Source: Sphingomonas sanguinis
GTDB lineage: Bacteria; Pseudomonadota; Alphaproteobacteria; Sphingomonadales; Sphingomonadaceae
Direction: 5' to 3'
Assembly: GCF_019297835.1 (NCBI RefSeq)
Contig: NZ_CP079203.1
Coordinates: 407,001 to 471,000 of the forward strand
Length of the DNA: 64,000 nucleotides
A program made the position numbers and the translations under genes. Positions 51,100 to 58,986 of this stretch are shown here, in pieces. The notes beneath the pieces are model-generated. The model was not told the origin of the DNA and searched no databases. It saw nothing but the letters and a program-made list of their open reading frames with translations. The stretch's first letter is position 1; every line of letters begins with the position of its first letter.

Positions 51100-51735
51100 T
51101 CAGCCCAGGATGGACTGGCCTAGCGCCATCGTCTTGCCGCTCGTCACGATCACCCGGTCACCCAGGCTGGTCGCGGCGAACAGCTTTTTGGCGAAGCCGG
51201 TGGGCACGCCGATACAGCCATGGGTGGCGTTACCGTAGCGCACGTCGCTGGCGTGGATCGCGACGCCGTCATTGGTCAGGCGCAGCATGTACGGCATGGG
51301 CGCGTCGTAGAGGTTGGAGACGTGATCGGCATCCTTTTGGAGGATGGGAAATACGCCCAGCGGCGTCGGCATATTGTCCGCGCCGTAGATGATCGCCGCC
51401 GTGCCGATCTCATAGCCGTCACGGAAGATGGAGACGACCTGCGCCGTCAGATCGACGGTGATGACGATTGGCCCGCTGGGCGCGCCGCTTTCGTCCCACA
51501 CGAAATCGCCGTGCTTCAACGGCCCTTTCAGGTCGAGGATACGGCGCACGACGAAGGGGGCTGGCGTGGGGGAGGGTGAGGGTGCCGGAACCGGCGTCAG
51601 GGGAGGGGCGGCGGGGCGGGGTGCCGCAACAACCAGCTTTGGCGCTTCCTCGCGAGAGGCGTGGCGGGCGAGCATCACGCCGCTGCCCACTGCGCCCAGA
51701 AGGATCGCTCCGGCCAGAAGTTGCAGCGCTCTCAT
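51100..51735 (-). CDS. L,D-transpeptidase (YkuD family), membrane-anchored
   Basis: 211 residues. An uncleaved anchor or signal (MRALQLLAGAILLGAVGSGVMLA) is followed by a Pro-rich linker (APPLTPVPAPSPSPTPAPF) and a YkuD domain with IHASDVRYGN and the catalytic ATHGCIGVPTGF. It probably cross-links peptidoglycan or attaches proteins to it. A second L,D-transpeptidase is at 28350. It sits between the tRNA and the metal-efflux gene without an obvious operon. Confidence 0.9.
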   Translation of the reverse strand: MRALQLLAGAILLGAVGSGVMLARHASREEAPKLVVAAPRPAAPPLTPVPAPSPSPTPAPFVVRRILDLKGPLKHGDFVWDESGAPSGPIVITVDLTAQVVSIFRDGYEIGTAAIIYGADNMPTPLGVFPILQKDADHVSNLYDAPMPYMLRLTNDGVAIHASDVRYGNATHGCIGVPTGFAKKLFAATSLGDRVIVTSGKTMALGQSILG

Positions 51736-51770
51736 GCTGCGCTTCCTAACATGGCTTCTTCAACAAGGAG

Positions 51771-52757
51771 TTAGCGGATTTCGATCGTGACGTGGCCGAG
51801 CGCTGTCATGCCGTCGAGCCGCTGATGGATGGCCGCGCTGGTCAGCGTGGTGCCGACGCCCTCGACCGACAAGACAACGGCGTGGGCGGTGGGGCCGATC
51901 CGCCAGATATGGAAGTCATGGATGCGCAGGTCGCCGGGCGCTTCCACGCGCTCGCGAACCTGGCCGGCGAGCTTGGGATCGGCGGCATCGAGCAGGACGG
52001 TTGCGGCCTGACGCATGAGGCCCACCGACCAGTTTGCGATCACCGCCGCGCCGAGCAGTCCGACCGCCGGGTCGAGCCAGACCCAGCCCAGATAGCGTCC
52101 CGCTACCAGCGCCAGGATCGCCATGACCGAGGTCAGCGCATCGGCCAGCACATGGATATAGGCCGCCCGCATATTGGTGTCGCCGCCATAGCGGTCCTGC
52201 GAATGATCGTGGTGATCGTGCGAATGGCCGTGAGCGTGACTATGCCCATGCCCATGCCCATGCCCATGATCGTGGCCGTGCCCATGATCGTGGCCGTGCC
52301 CATGGCTATGTCCATGGCCGAGCAACCAGGCGCTCGCGATATTGACCAGCAGGCCGAGCACGGCGACGAAAATCGCGTCGCCGAACGCGACCGCGTGCGG
52401 ATCGGCAAGGCGCATGATCGATTCATAGGCGATGCCCAGCGACACCAGCCCCAGCACCATTGCCGATCCGAAGCCCGCCAGTTCCCCGACCTTGCCGGTG
52501 CCCCAGCTATAGCGCGGATTGGCGACATGGCGCTTGGCATAGGAATAGGCGATCGCCGCGATGCCTAGGGCGCCGACATGGGTCGCCATATGGAAACCGT
52601 CGGCCAGCAGTGCCATCGATCCGGTCAGATAGCCCGCGACGATCTCGCCGACCATCATGCCCGTGGACAGCCACACGACCAGGCGGGTGCGGCGCGCATT
52701 CTCGTCATGGGCGTGGCCCAGATAATCATGGCTGTGCATGTTTGCGGGAGTGGTCAC
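51771..52757 (-). CDS. dmeF: Cation diffusion facilitator, Ni/Co efflux (DmeF-like)
   Basis: 328 residues from GTG 52757 (GAGGACG about 10 nt upstream). Six-helix CDF transporter: GSMALLADGFHMATHVGALGIAAIAY has the HxxxD-type metal-binding motif in helix II, and MRAAYIHVLADALTSVMAILALVAG that of helix V. A long His-rich loop lies between (HGHSHGHGHDHG repeats, about 45 residues). N-terminal HSHDYLGHAHDENARRTRL is typical of DmeF. It exports Co2+/Ni2+ to the periplasm. It follows a RcnR-type regulator by 25 bp, as dmeRF does in rhizobia. Confidence 0.92.
   Translation of the reverse strand: MTTPANMHSHDYLGHAHDENARRTRLVVWLSTGMMVGEIVAGYLTGSMALLADGFHMATHVGALGIAAIAYSYAKRHVANPRYSWGTGKVGELAGFGSAMVLGLVSLGIAYESIMRLADPHAVAFGDAIFVAVLGLLVNIASAWLLGHGHSHGHGHDHGHGHDHGHGHGHGHSHAHGHSHDHHDHSQDRYGGDTNMRAAYIHVLADALTSVMAILALVAGRYLGWVWLDPAVGLLGAAVIANWSVGLMRQAATVLLDAADPKLAGQVRERVEAPGDLRIHDFHIWRIGPTAHAVVLSVEGVGTTLTSAAIHQRLDGMTALGHVTIEIR
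52245..52304 (-). repeat. Tandem repeat encoding the His/Gly-rich loop of the CDF transporter
   Basis: On the + strand CCCATG is repeated four times (52245-52268), and an 18-mer CCCATGATCGTGGCCGTG occurs twice in tandem (52263-52280, 52281-52298). The repeats stay in the coding frame and encode HG/HD units; copy number could vary by slippage. Confidence 0.85.
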
Positions 52758-52782
52758 GGCGAAACGTCCTCGGTCGGCGGTG

Positions 52783-53058
52783 TCAGCGGAAATGGCGGCG
52801 GAGCAACTTGGCCAGCTCGGCGGCGGCGGCGGTTCGTTCCTCGTCGGACAGGCCGGGGGCCGCGACATGGGCGTGGAGGTGATCCTCGACCAGCTCGTCC
52901 ATCAACCCCGCCACCGCACCCCGGACCGCAGCGACCAGATGCAACGTTTCGGCGCAATCGGCATCGGCCACGACCGAGCGCTCGATCGCCGCAACCTGTC
53001 CCGCGATCCGCCGGACGCGGGCGATGATCTTTTCCTTGCTGGTCGTTACATGAGCCAT
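52783..53058 (-). CDS. dmeR: RcnR/CsoR-family Ni/Co-responsive repressor (DmeR-like)
   Basis: A 91-residue DUF156 helical regulator. The RcnR metal ligands align exactly with E. coli RcnR numbering: His3 (MAHV), Cys35 (DADC), His60 and His64 (EDHLHAHV). This pattern signifies Ni(II)/Co(II) sensing, unlike CsoR (Cu) or FrmR (formaldehyde). It represses the downstream dmeF until metal binds. The ATG at 53058 lacks a ribosome site and lies within about 10 bp of the operator, implying a very short leader. Confidence 0.9.
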   Translation of the reverse strand: MAHVTTSKEKIIARVRRIAGQVAAIERSVVADADCAETLHLVAAVRGAVAGLMDELVEDHLHAHVAAPGLSDEERTAAAAELAKLLRRHFR

Positions 53059-53060
53059 AA

Positions 53061-53097
53061 TGGATAGGGGTATAGGGTATATAAGCCCTGTGATCAA
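53061..53097 (-). promoter_or_regulatory. dmeR promoter/operator
   Basis: GGATAGGGGTATAGGGTATATA (reading as two halves GATAGGGG and TATAGGG) lies 3-25 bp from the dmeR start, a G-tract flanked by TA steps as in RcnR/DmeR sites. On the minus strand TTGATC and TATACC with 17-bp spacing form a likely promoter, with the start point only a few bases before ATG. Confidence 0.5.
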
Positions 53098-53163
53098 CTG
53101 GCGGGTTGCGAACGGGTCGGGGCATCGGTCAAAAGGGACCATGACGAGGATCAGGGAACGAGC

Positions 53164-54030
53164 ATGAGTAGGCGTTTTGGACGATGGACCCTGATGGCGG
53201 TGGCGTTGACGGGGGCGGCTCCGGCGGCAGCCGAATCGATCCTGTTCGTCGGCAACAGCTTCACCTTCGGCGCAAACTCGCCGGTCATGCGCTATCGCCC
53301 CGATCTGGTCCGTGATCTCAACCGTGAAGGGATCGGCGGCGTGCCCGCGCTGTTCAAGACCTTTGCCGAAGAGGCGGGGCAGGACTGGCAAGTCAGCCTG
53401 GAAACGGCGGGCGGCCGCGATCTGGCCTTTCATTACGAGCACAAGCGCAGCGAGATCGATCGTCGCTGGGACGTGGTCGTGCTTCAGGGCTATAGCACGC
53501 TCGATCCGCAGCGGCCGGGCGACCCGGTCCGTCATGCCGAGGCGGCCGGACTGCTGACGGCCATGCTACGCCGGGCCAATCCGCGCGTCCGCGTCGAACT
53601 GGTATCCACCTGGAGCCGCGCGGACCTGACCTATCGTACCGCCAGCCCGTGGCGGGGCAGGCCGATCACGGCGATGGCGGACGATCTGGCGGCGGGCAAC
53701 ACCTATGCCGTGCGGCGCTATCCCGAAATCTCGGGCACGATCCCGGTCGGGCAGGCATGGAACCGGGCCTGGGCGGAGCGGGTCGCCGATTCCAATCCCT
53801 ATGACGGCATCGCCTTCGGGCAGGTCGATCTGTGGACCTGGGACCAGTATCACGCCAGCGCGGCGGGCTATTATCTGGAAGCGCTGGTCATCTTCGGGAA
53901 GATCACCGGCTTCGACGTCCGGCGACTGGGCGAGCAGGAAAAGGCGGGGATCGATCTTGGGCTGGAGCCGCGTCTCATCGGCCGGTTGCAGGCGATCGCC
54001 CATGCCGAGGTCACGGCCGTCACGCCGTAA
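53164..54030 (+). CDS. Secreted SGNH/GDSL-type hydrolase
   Basis: 288 residues. Signal peptide MSRRFGRWTLMAVALTGAAPAAAE, then block I ILFVGNSFTFGAN (Ser in a GNS variant of GDS), a block-III-like VVVLQGYSTLDP and C-terminal DLWTWDQYHAS, where Asp-x-x-His complete the triad. It resembles the DUF4886/SGNH group acting on acylated glycans or other esters. AGGGA precedes the start. It is divergent from dmeR and overlaps the Rieske gene by 11 bp at the end. Substrate unknown. Confidence 0.75.
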   Translation: MSRRFGRWTLMAVALTGAAPAAAESILFVGNSFTFGANSPVMRYRPDLVRDLNREGIGGVPALFKTFAEEAGQDWQVSLETAGGRDLAFHYEHKRSEIDRRWDVVVLQGYSTLDPQRPGDPVRHAEAAGLLTAMLRRANPRVRVELVSTWSRADLTYRTASPWRGRPITAMADDLAAGNTYAVRRYPEISGTIPVGQAWNRAWAERVADSNPYDGIAFGQVDLWTWDQYHASAAGYYLEALVIFGKITGFDVRRLGEQEKAGIDLGLEPRLIGRLQAIAHAEVTAVTP

Positions 54031-54379
54031 CGATTGCTCCATTGCGCACCATGACCGGCCAGGGCGTTAGACGCTGTCCCATACAGGGGCCGCCCAGACA
54101 CTGGCCGTCACCCACGTCGAAGATCGCGCCGTGCCAGGAACAGGCGATCCGCGACCCATCCGGGGTCAGATAGGCGTCGAGTTCCTGCGCCAGCGGCAGG
54201 CCCATATGGGGGCAGCGGTCGACATAGCCTCGGACCACTTCGCCGCGCCGCACGATGAAGCCGTGAAAACGGCCCGCCCGCATCTGGAGAACGAAGTTGC
54301 GCGCCGCGCCGTCGGCGATGGTATCGAGCGGGCCGAGCCTGATCCCGGCTGGCGTAGCGGTCAGGCGTTCGTCGCTCAT
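54020..54379 (-). CDS. Rieske [2Fe-2S] protein of the homogentisate operon
   Basis: 119 residues, single Rieske domain: RCPHMGLPLAQE supplies Cys and His, and IACSWHGAIFDVGDG supplies the second Cys/His pair. No signal peptide. Its ATG overlaps the maiA stop (ATGA), making it the last gene of hmgA-maiA. It may act as a ferredoxin for a ring-modifying oxygenase or as a redox sensor; its link with homogentisate breakdown is from position only. Confidence 0.85.
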   Translation of the reverse strand: MSDERLTATPAGIRLGPLDTIADGAARNFVLQMRAGRFHGFIVRRGEVVRGYVDRCPHMGLPLAQELDAYLTPDGSRIACSWHGAIFDVGDGQCLGGPCMGQRLTPWPVMVRNGAIVTA

Positions 54380-55008
54380 GCCGCGTCGCCCTGAACCTCG
54401 GGCGATGCCTCGGGCACGCGGTCGCGTAGGCGCTGGGCTGCTGCGACGACCAGGGGAAAGGGGGACAGGTCGACCGCGAACCGCTGGGCGTTATAGACTT
54501 GCGGGAGGATATGGCAGTCGGCGAGCGTCGGCGTATCGCCATAGGCATAGCCCGCGCCGTGCCGTTCGATCAGCGACTCCAGCGCGGCGAGGCCCTCCGT
54601 CACCCAACGCGCGATCCAGCGGCAGATCGCAGCTTCGTCCGCCGCCATGTCCTGACGGAGCATGGTCAGGACACGCAAATTATTGATCGGATGGATGTCG
54701 CAGGCCACGATCGCGGCCATGGCGCGCACCATGGCGCGCCCGGCGCTGTCGGCGGGGAGTAGCGGCGGATCGGGATAGCGTTCCTCCAGCCATTCAAGGA
54801 TGGCGGGACTTTGGATGAGCGGGCCGTCCGGCCCTTCCAGCACCGGCACCAGTTCCTGCGGCTGGAGCTCGCGGTACTCGACCGCGCGCTGCGCACCGAT
54901 ACGCAAATCATGTGCGACGCTGTCATAGGACAGCCCTTTCAGCGCCAGCGCCAGCCGCACGCGATAGGCTGCGCTCGACCGCCAATAGCCGTGGAGCGTC
55001 AGGCTCAT
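54376..55008 (-). CDS. maiA: Maleylacetoacetate isomerase (zeta-class GST)
   Basis: 210 residues. N-terminal thioredoxin-like domain with [22 protein letters not shown] carrying the zeta-class SSxxYRVR active-site motif, [34 protein letters not shown] for glutathione binding, then a helical domain with [12 protein letters not shown]. It isomerises maleylacetoacetate to fumarylacetoacetate. It begins within the hmgA stop (ATGA). The next enzyme, fumarylacetoacetase, is not in the window. Confidence 0.94.
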   Translation of the reverse strand: MSLTLHGYWRSSAAYRVRLALALKGLSYDSVAHDLRIGAQRAVEYRELQPQELVPVLEGPDGPLIQSPAILEWLEERYPDPPLLPADSAGRAMVRAMAAIVACDIHPINNLRVLTMLRQDMAADEAAICRWIARWVTEGLAALESLIERHGAGYAYGDTPTLADCHILPQVYNAQRFAVDLSPFPLVVAAAQRLRDRVPEASPEVQGDAA

Positions 55009-56285
55009 GATGGCAGCTTGGCCTTGGGGAAGTCCTTCCACACCGCATCATAATCGAGCTGCGCGTGCGACAGCGCATGGGTCGTCGGGCGATAGGGCCA
55101 GCAGCTCTCCACCATGAACGCCATGGTGCCTTCGATCCGGTGCGGCTTCAGCTCCGCGTTGCTCGCCCCCTGCCAGCTGGCGAGGTCGGGGCCGTGGCCC
55201 GCCATCAGATTGTGCAGCGACAGCCCGCCGGGTCGGAAGCCCTCCGCCTTGGCGTCATAGGCCCCGGTGATGAGGCCCATCGCCTCCGACATGACGTTGC
55301 GGTGGAACCAGGGCGGCCGGAACGTGTCCTCCGCCACCATCCAGCGGGGCGGGAACAGGACCAGATCGGCATTGGCCCGGCCCGGCACGTCGCTGGGTGA
55401 GGTCAGCAGGGTGAAGATCGAGGGGTCGGGATGATCGAAGCTGACCGTGTTGATCGTGTTGAAGTGCGCCAGGTCGTATCGCCAAGGCGCGAGATTGCCG
55501 TGCCACGCCACCACGTCGAGCGGGCTGTGGTCGAGCGTCATCGTCCAGAGCGAGCCGAGGAACTTCTGGACCACCTGGGTCGGCGCGTCGCGATCCTCGA
55601 ACCAGGCGACCGGCGTCTCGAAATCGCGCGGATTGCCCAGCCCGTTCGCGCCGATGGGGCCTAGATCGGGCAGGCGGAACAAGCTGCCATGGTTTTCCGC
55701 GACATAGCCCGCCGCCTCGCCATCGGGCAGTTCGACGCGGAAGCGGACGCCGCGCGGAACCAGCGCAATCTGGCCCGGCGCGATGTCGATCCGGCCCAGC
55801 TCGGTCAGGATGACCAAGCGGCCCGATTGCGGCAGGAAGACGAGTTCGCCATCGGCATCGACGAAGACGCGCTCCATGCTGCGGTTGCAGGCATAGACAT
55901 GGACCGCGACACCCTCCAGATCCGCCGGATCGCGGTTGGCGAGCATCGTCGTCATCCCGTCGATCCAGTCGGTGCCCGGCGGCGTCATCGGGGCCGGGTC
56001 CCAGCGCAGGCGGTTCGGGGGAAGGGGGCTGTCGGAGGTGCCGGGCGCGAAGCGCGGCGCGCCGTCATAGGGCTCGTACGGCGGATGCTCCGCGGTCGGG
56101 CGCAGGCGATAGAGCCAGGAACGGCGGTTTTCGTGGCGCGGCGCGGTGAACGCGGTGCCGGAGAGTTGCTCGGCATAGAGGCCGTAAGCCGGGCGCTGCG
56201 GCGAATTGCGGCCGATGGGGAGGGCGCCGGGGACCGCCTCGGTCGCGACGTGGTTGCCGAAGCCGGGGATGTAGGATGTCGTCAT
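55005..56285 (-). CDS. hmgA: Homogentisate 1,2-dioxygenase
   Basis: 426 residues. Starts [17 protein letters not shown], and contains [37 protein letters not shown] and the iron-binding region [31 protein letters not shown], with [32 protein letters not shown]. It opens homogentisate to maleylacetoacetate using Fe(II). GAGAGGAAAAGAG precedes ATG 56285. It is part of the tyrosine/phenylalanine degradation set with HPPD 119 bp upstream. Confidence 0.96.
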   Translation of the reverse strand: MTTSYIPGFGNHVATEAVPGALPIGRNSPQRPAYGLYAEQLSGTAFTAPRHENRRSWLYRLRPTAEHPPYEPYDGAPRFAPGTSDSPLPPNRLRWDPAPMTPPGTDWIDGMTTMLANRDPADLEGVAVHVYACNRSMERVFVDADGELVFLPQSGRLVILTELGRIDIAPGQIALVPRGVRFRVELPDGEAAGYVAENHGSLFRLPDLGPIGANGLGNPRDFETPVAWFEDRDAPTQVVQKFLGSLWTMTLDHSPLDVVAWHGNLAPWRYDLAHFNTINTVSFDHPDPSIFTLLTSPSDVPGRANADLVLFPPRWMVAEDTFRPPWFHRNVMSEAMGLITGAYDAKAEGFRPGGLSLHNLMAGHGPDLASWQGASNAELKPHRIEGTMAFMVESCWPYRPTTHALSHAQLDYDAVWKDFPKAKLPS

Positions 56286-56307
56286 CTCTTTTCCTCTCCA
56301 CAACACG

Positions 56308-56414
56308 CCAGCGCGTCAGACGCGGCCAAGCCGCGCCTTATGCGCTGGCTCGGCCGCGCTGGCCGGGCTTGCTCGCGCACCTTCGTGCGCGCATCGATGG
56401 ATGCTTACGCATCC
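56308..56414. repeat. Cluster of inverted repeats between hppD and hmgA (REP-like)
   Basis: Several hairpins sit within about 107 bp. CGCGGC-CAA-GCCGCG (56321-56335) is enclosed by CCAGCGC (56308-56314) with GCGCTGG (56342-56348). CGCGCAC-CTTC-GTGCGCG (56374-56391) follows. GGATGC-TTAC-GCATCC (56399-56414) has the hppD stop in its loop. No T tract is present. It may be a repetitive extragenic palindrome or an RNA processing/attenuation structure. Confidence 0.7.
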
Positions 56415-57466
56415 ACCGTGATGACGCCGCGCCGAATCTGGTCCAGCTCGATGCTCTCGAACAGCGCCTGGAAATTACCGTTGCCGAAGCCCTCATTGCC
56501 CTTGCGCTGGATGATCTCGAAGAAGATCGGACCGACCATGTTTTCGGTGAAAATCTGGAGCAGGATGCCCTCTTCGCCGACATTGCCGTCGATCAGGATG
56601 CGGTTCCTGCGCAGCCGCTCCAGGTCCTCGCCATGGTTCGGCACGCGCTTGTCGACCAGTTCGTAATAGGTCTCGATCGTATCCTGCAACCGGACGCCGC
56701 GCGCGCGCAGCTTCTCGACGGTTTCGTAGATATTGTCGGTGGTCAGCGCGAGATGCTGGATGCCTTCGCCATTATATTCGCGGATGAATTCCTCGATCTG
56801 GCTCTTCTCGTCCTGGCTTTCGTTCAGGGGGATGCGGATCGCCTTGTCGGGGGCGATCATCGCTTGGCTGAACAGGCCCGTTGCCTTGCCCTTGATGTCG
56901 AAATACTTCTGTTCCTCGAAGCCGAATAGCTTGGAATAGAAGCCCGACCAAGTCCGCATCTCGCCGCGACGGACATTGTGGGTCAGGTGATCGAGCAGGT
57001 CGAGGCCGACGTTATTCTCCGCCTCGGCGTGCTGCCAGCCCGCGATCTCGTTCCACTCACCGAACAGGTCGCTGCCCGCCTTGACGAGATAGAGGTAGCT
57101 GCCGCCGATGCCCTCGATCGCCTTGGCGTCCGGCGTCAGGCAGCCGCGCGTCGCATCGACCGCTGTGGCTCCGCCAGCGACCGCGTGATCGAATGCCTCG
57201 GCGGGATCGGCGACGTAGAAGCCCATGCCGCTGGCCGAGGGGCCGTGTTCCGCGCGGAACTCGGAGGCCTGCCCTTCTGCTTCGGCGTTGAGAAGCAGGG
57301 TGATGCGGCCCTGCTTGTATCGGGTGATCGCCTTTTCCGGGTGACGATGCGTGGGCACGAAGCCCATCATGTCGAACTGACGGGCCAGCATGTCGGGCTC
57401 GGGCGTCGTGAATTCGCAGAAAGCGAAGCCGTCCAGGCCCAGCGGATTGTTCGGGGTGGTTGCCAT
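56405..57466 (-). CDS. hppD: 4-hydroxyphenylpyruvate dioxygenase
   Basis: 353 residues, two vicinal-oxygen-chelate domains. Iron ligands: His in GLDLLDHLTHNV, His in GIQHLALTTDNI and Glu in GPIFFEIIQRKGNEGFGNGNF. It converts 4-hydroxyphenylpyruvate to homogentisate. ATG 57466 (MATTPN) was preferred; ATG 57475 is 3 codons earlier. Divergent from a MarR regulator, followed by a hairpin cluster and hmgA. TTGACA (complement of 57524-57529) may be the -35 of its promoter. Confidence 0.96.
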   Translation of the reverse strand: MATTPNNPLGLDGFAFCEFTTPEPDMLARQFDMMGFVPTHRHPEKAITRYKQGRITLLLNAEAEGQASEFRAEHGPSASGMGFYVADPAEAFDHAVAGGATAVDATRGCLTPDAKAIEGIGGSYLYLVKAGSDLFGEWNEIAGWQHAEAENNVGLDLLDHLTHNVRRGEMRTWSGFYSKLFGFEEQKYFDIKGKATGLFSQAMIAPDKAIRIPLNESQDEKSQIEEFIREYNGEGIQHLALTTDNIYETVEKLRARGVRLQDTIETYYELVDKRVPNHGEDLERLRRNRILIDGNVGEEGILLQIFTENMVGPIFFEIIQRKGNEGFGNGNFQALFESIELDQIRRGVITVDA

Positions 57467-57529
57467 GACGTCCAACTCCTGATCCAGTATCTTCCGTTAC
57501 CAGATCGCAGAACGGAGAATTGGTGTCAA

Positions 57530-58000
57530 ATGTTACGATCTCGCGAATTGCGGCTGGACGGCTTCCTACCCTATCGCCTGTCGATCACGTCCAACCTGGT
57601 CAGCGACCATATCGCCAGCGCCTATCAGCAGCTGTTCGGCCTCACGATCCCCGAATGGCGGCTGATCGCGATCGTCGCCGAGGAAGGCGCGGTCGCCCAG
57701 TCGGCAGTGTGCGAGCGCAGTCGGATGGACAAGGTCACGGTCTCGCGTGCCGCCATCGCGATGGTTGGGCGCGGGCTGCTCGGCCGGACGGCGCATGACG
57801 GCGATCGGCGCTCACACCTTCTGGTCCTGACCGATGCCGGGCGCGAACTTTACGCCGATGTCGCGCCCAAAGCCCTAGAGCTGGAGGCGCAGCTATTTGC
57901 CGGGTTCACGCCGGACGAACTGGAGGCGTTCGTGACCATGCTTCACCGGATCGACGCCGTCGCGTTGGCGCAGCGCGATCAGCCCAGGATAGAGCGGTAA
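57530..58000 (+). CDS. MarR-family regulator of the homogentisate genes
   Basis: 156 residues from ATG 57530. Winged-helix MarR domain: FGLTIPEWRLIAIVAEEGAVAQSAVCERSRMDKVTVSRAAIAMVGRGLLGRTAHDGDRRSHLLVLTDAGREL, the last part being the wing and dimer helix. It is divergent from hppD with 63 bp between starts, the usual position of a catabolic repressor responding to an aromatic pathway intermediate. The ribosome site (GGAG) is 13 nt away, so the start could be a few codons off. It overlaps the glycosyltransferase gene convergently by 22 bp. Confidence 0.88.
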   Translation: MLRSRELRLDGFLPYRLSITSNLVSDHIASAYQQLFGLTIPEWRLIAIVAEEGAVAQSAVCERSRMDKVTVSRAAIAMVGRGLLGRTAHDGDRRSHLLVLTDAGRELYADVAPKALELEAQLFAGFTPDELEAFVTMLHRIDAVALAQRDQPRIER

Positions 58001-58986
58001 AGCTGCATATAGCGGTCGGCCATGCGGTCGACCGAGAAGCGTTCCGCCGCGACCTTGCGGCAGGCGGCCCGGTCAATCTCGCCGATCCGGCCGACCGCGT
58101 CGATCGCCTGTTCGACGTTGTCGACGAGGAAGCCGTTGACGCCGTCCTCGATCAGCTCGGGCATCGATCCGCGCCGGATGGCGATGACGGGCGTACCGCA
58201 GGCCATGGCCTCGACCACCGAGAGGCCGAACGGCTCGTCGAAGTTGATAAGGTGGAGCAGCGCTTTGGCTTGCCCAAGCGTCGCGGTACGATCCGCACCA
58301 CCGACGGGGCCCCGATAGACGATGCGCTCGTCATCGACATGCGGGCGAACTTCACGCTCCCAATAACCTTGATCCTGGACGATTCCGGCCATGACCAAGC
58401 GATGGTCGGTCGCTTCCGCCACCGCGACCGCTTCCGCCGCGCCCTTGTCGGGATGGATGCGACCGAAAAAGAGGAGGTCGTCACTACCCGTTGGATCAAA
58501 AGGAAATTCGTCGATCGGGATGCCATGATGGATGGTGTCGGCATAACGGAGCCGAGGGTGCCGGTCGGAGTCCGAGATCGCGACGTAATTCACCCGGTCC
58601 TGATATGGCTCGTACATCGGCACGATGCGCTCGGACGAGAAACCATGGATCGTCGTGACCATGGGGGTGTCGACCAGCCCCGAAAAGGCATGGGCGGGAA
58701 AATCGGCTTGGTTGTGGATCAGGTCGAACAGATCCGCACGTTCGAACACGGCGGCCAGATGGCGCATCTCCCAGACCTTGGCATCGACGCTCGGGTCTTC
58801 CGAATAGGGGGCGGGAACCGGGCCGGCCAGCTTGGCGGCGGTGATGCTGTCCTGCGTCGCGAACAGGGTGACGTCGACACCCCGCGCAACGAGCGCCTCG
58901 GTCAACAGGCTCGTCACCAATTCCCAAGGACCATAGGCGCGCGGCGGGGTACGCCAGGCGATCGGGGCAATCATCGCGATCTTCAT
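57979..58986 (-). CDS. Family 4 glycosyltransferase
   Basis: 335 residues. GT-B fold with MKIAMIAPIAWRTPPRAYGPWELVTSLLTEALVARG at the N-terminus and the retaining-GT E-x7-E motif in NFDEPFGLSVVEAMACGTPVIAIRRGSMPELIEDGVNGFLV, preceded by FFGRIHPDKG. It transfers a sugar from a nucleotide donor, cytoplasmically. Start ATG 58986 overlaps the GH13 stop. As third gene of the GH130-GH13-GT4 set it might make or remodel the glycoside that the hydrolase and phosphorylase act on. Confidence 0.9.
   Translation of the reverse strand: MKIAMIAPIAWRTPPRAYGPWELVTSLLTEALVARGVDVTLFATQDSITAAKLAGPVPAPYSEDPSVDAKVWEMRHLAAVFERADLFDLIHNQADFPAHAFSGLVDTPMVTTIHGFSSERIVPMYEPYQDRVNYVAISDSDRHPRLRYADTIHHGIPIDEFPFDPTGSDDLLFFGRIHPDKGAAEAVAVAEATDHRLVMAGIVQDQGYWEREVRPHVDDERIVYRGPVGGADRTATLGQAKALLHLINFDEPFGLSVVEAMACGTPVIAIRRGSMPELIEDGVNGFLVDNVEQAIDAVGRIGEIDRAACRKVAAERFSVDRMADRYMQLYRSILG

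Noticed and set aside
52245-52304. Short repeats that might suggest a CRISPR array
   Set aside because: Tandem without unique spacers and inside the coding frame of the CDF transporter.
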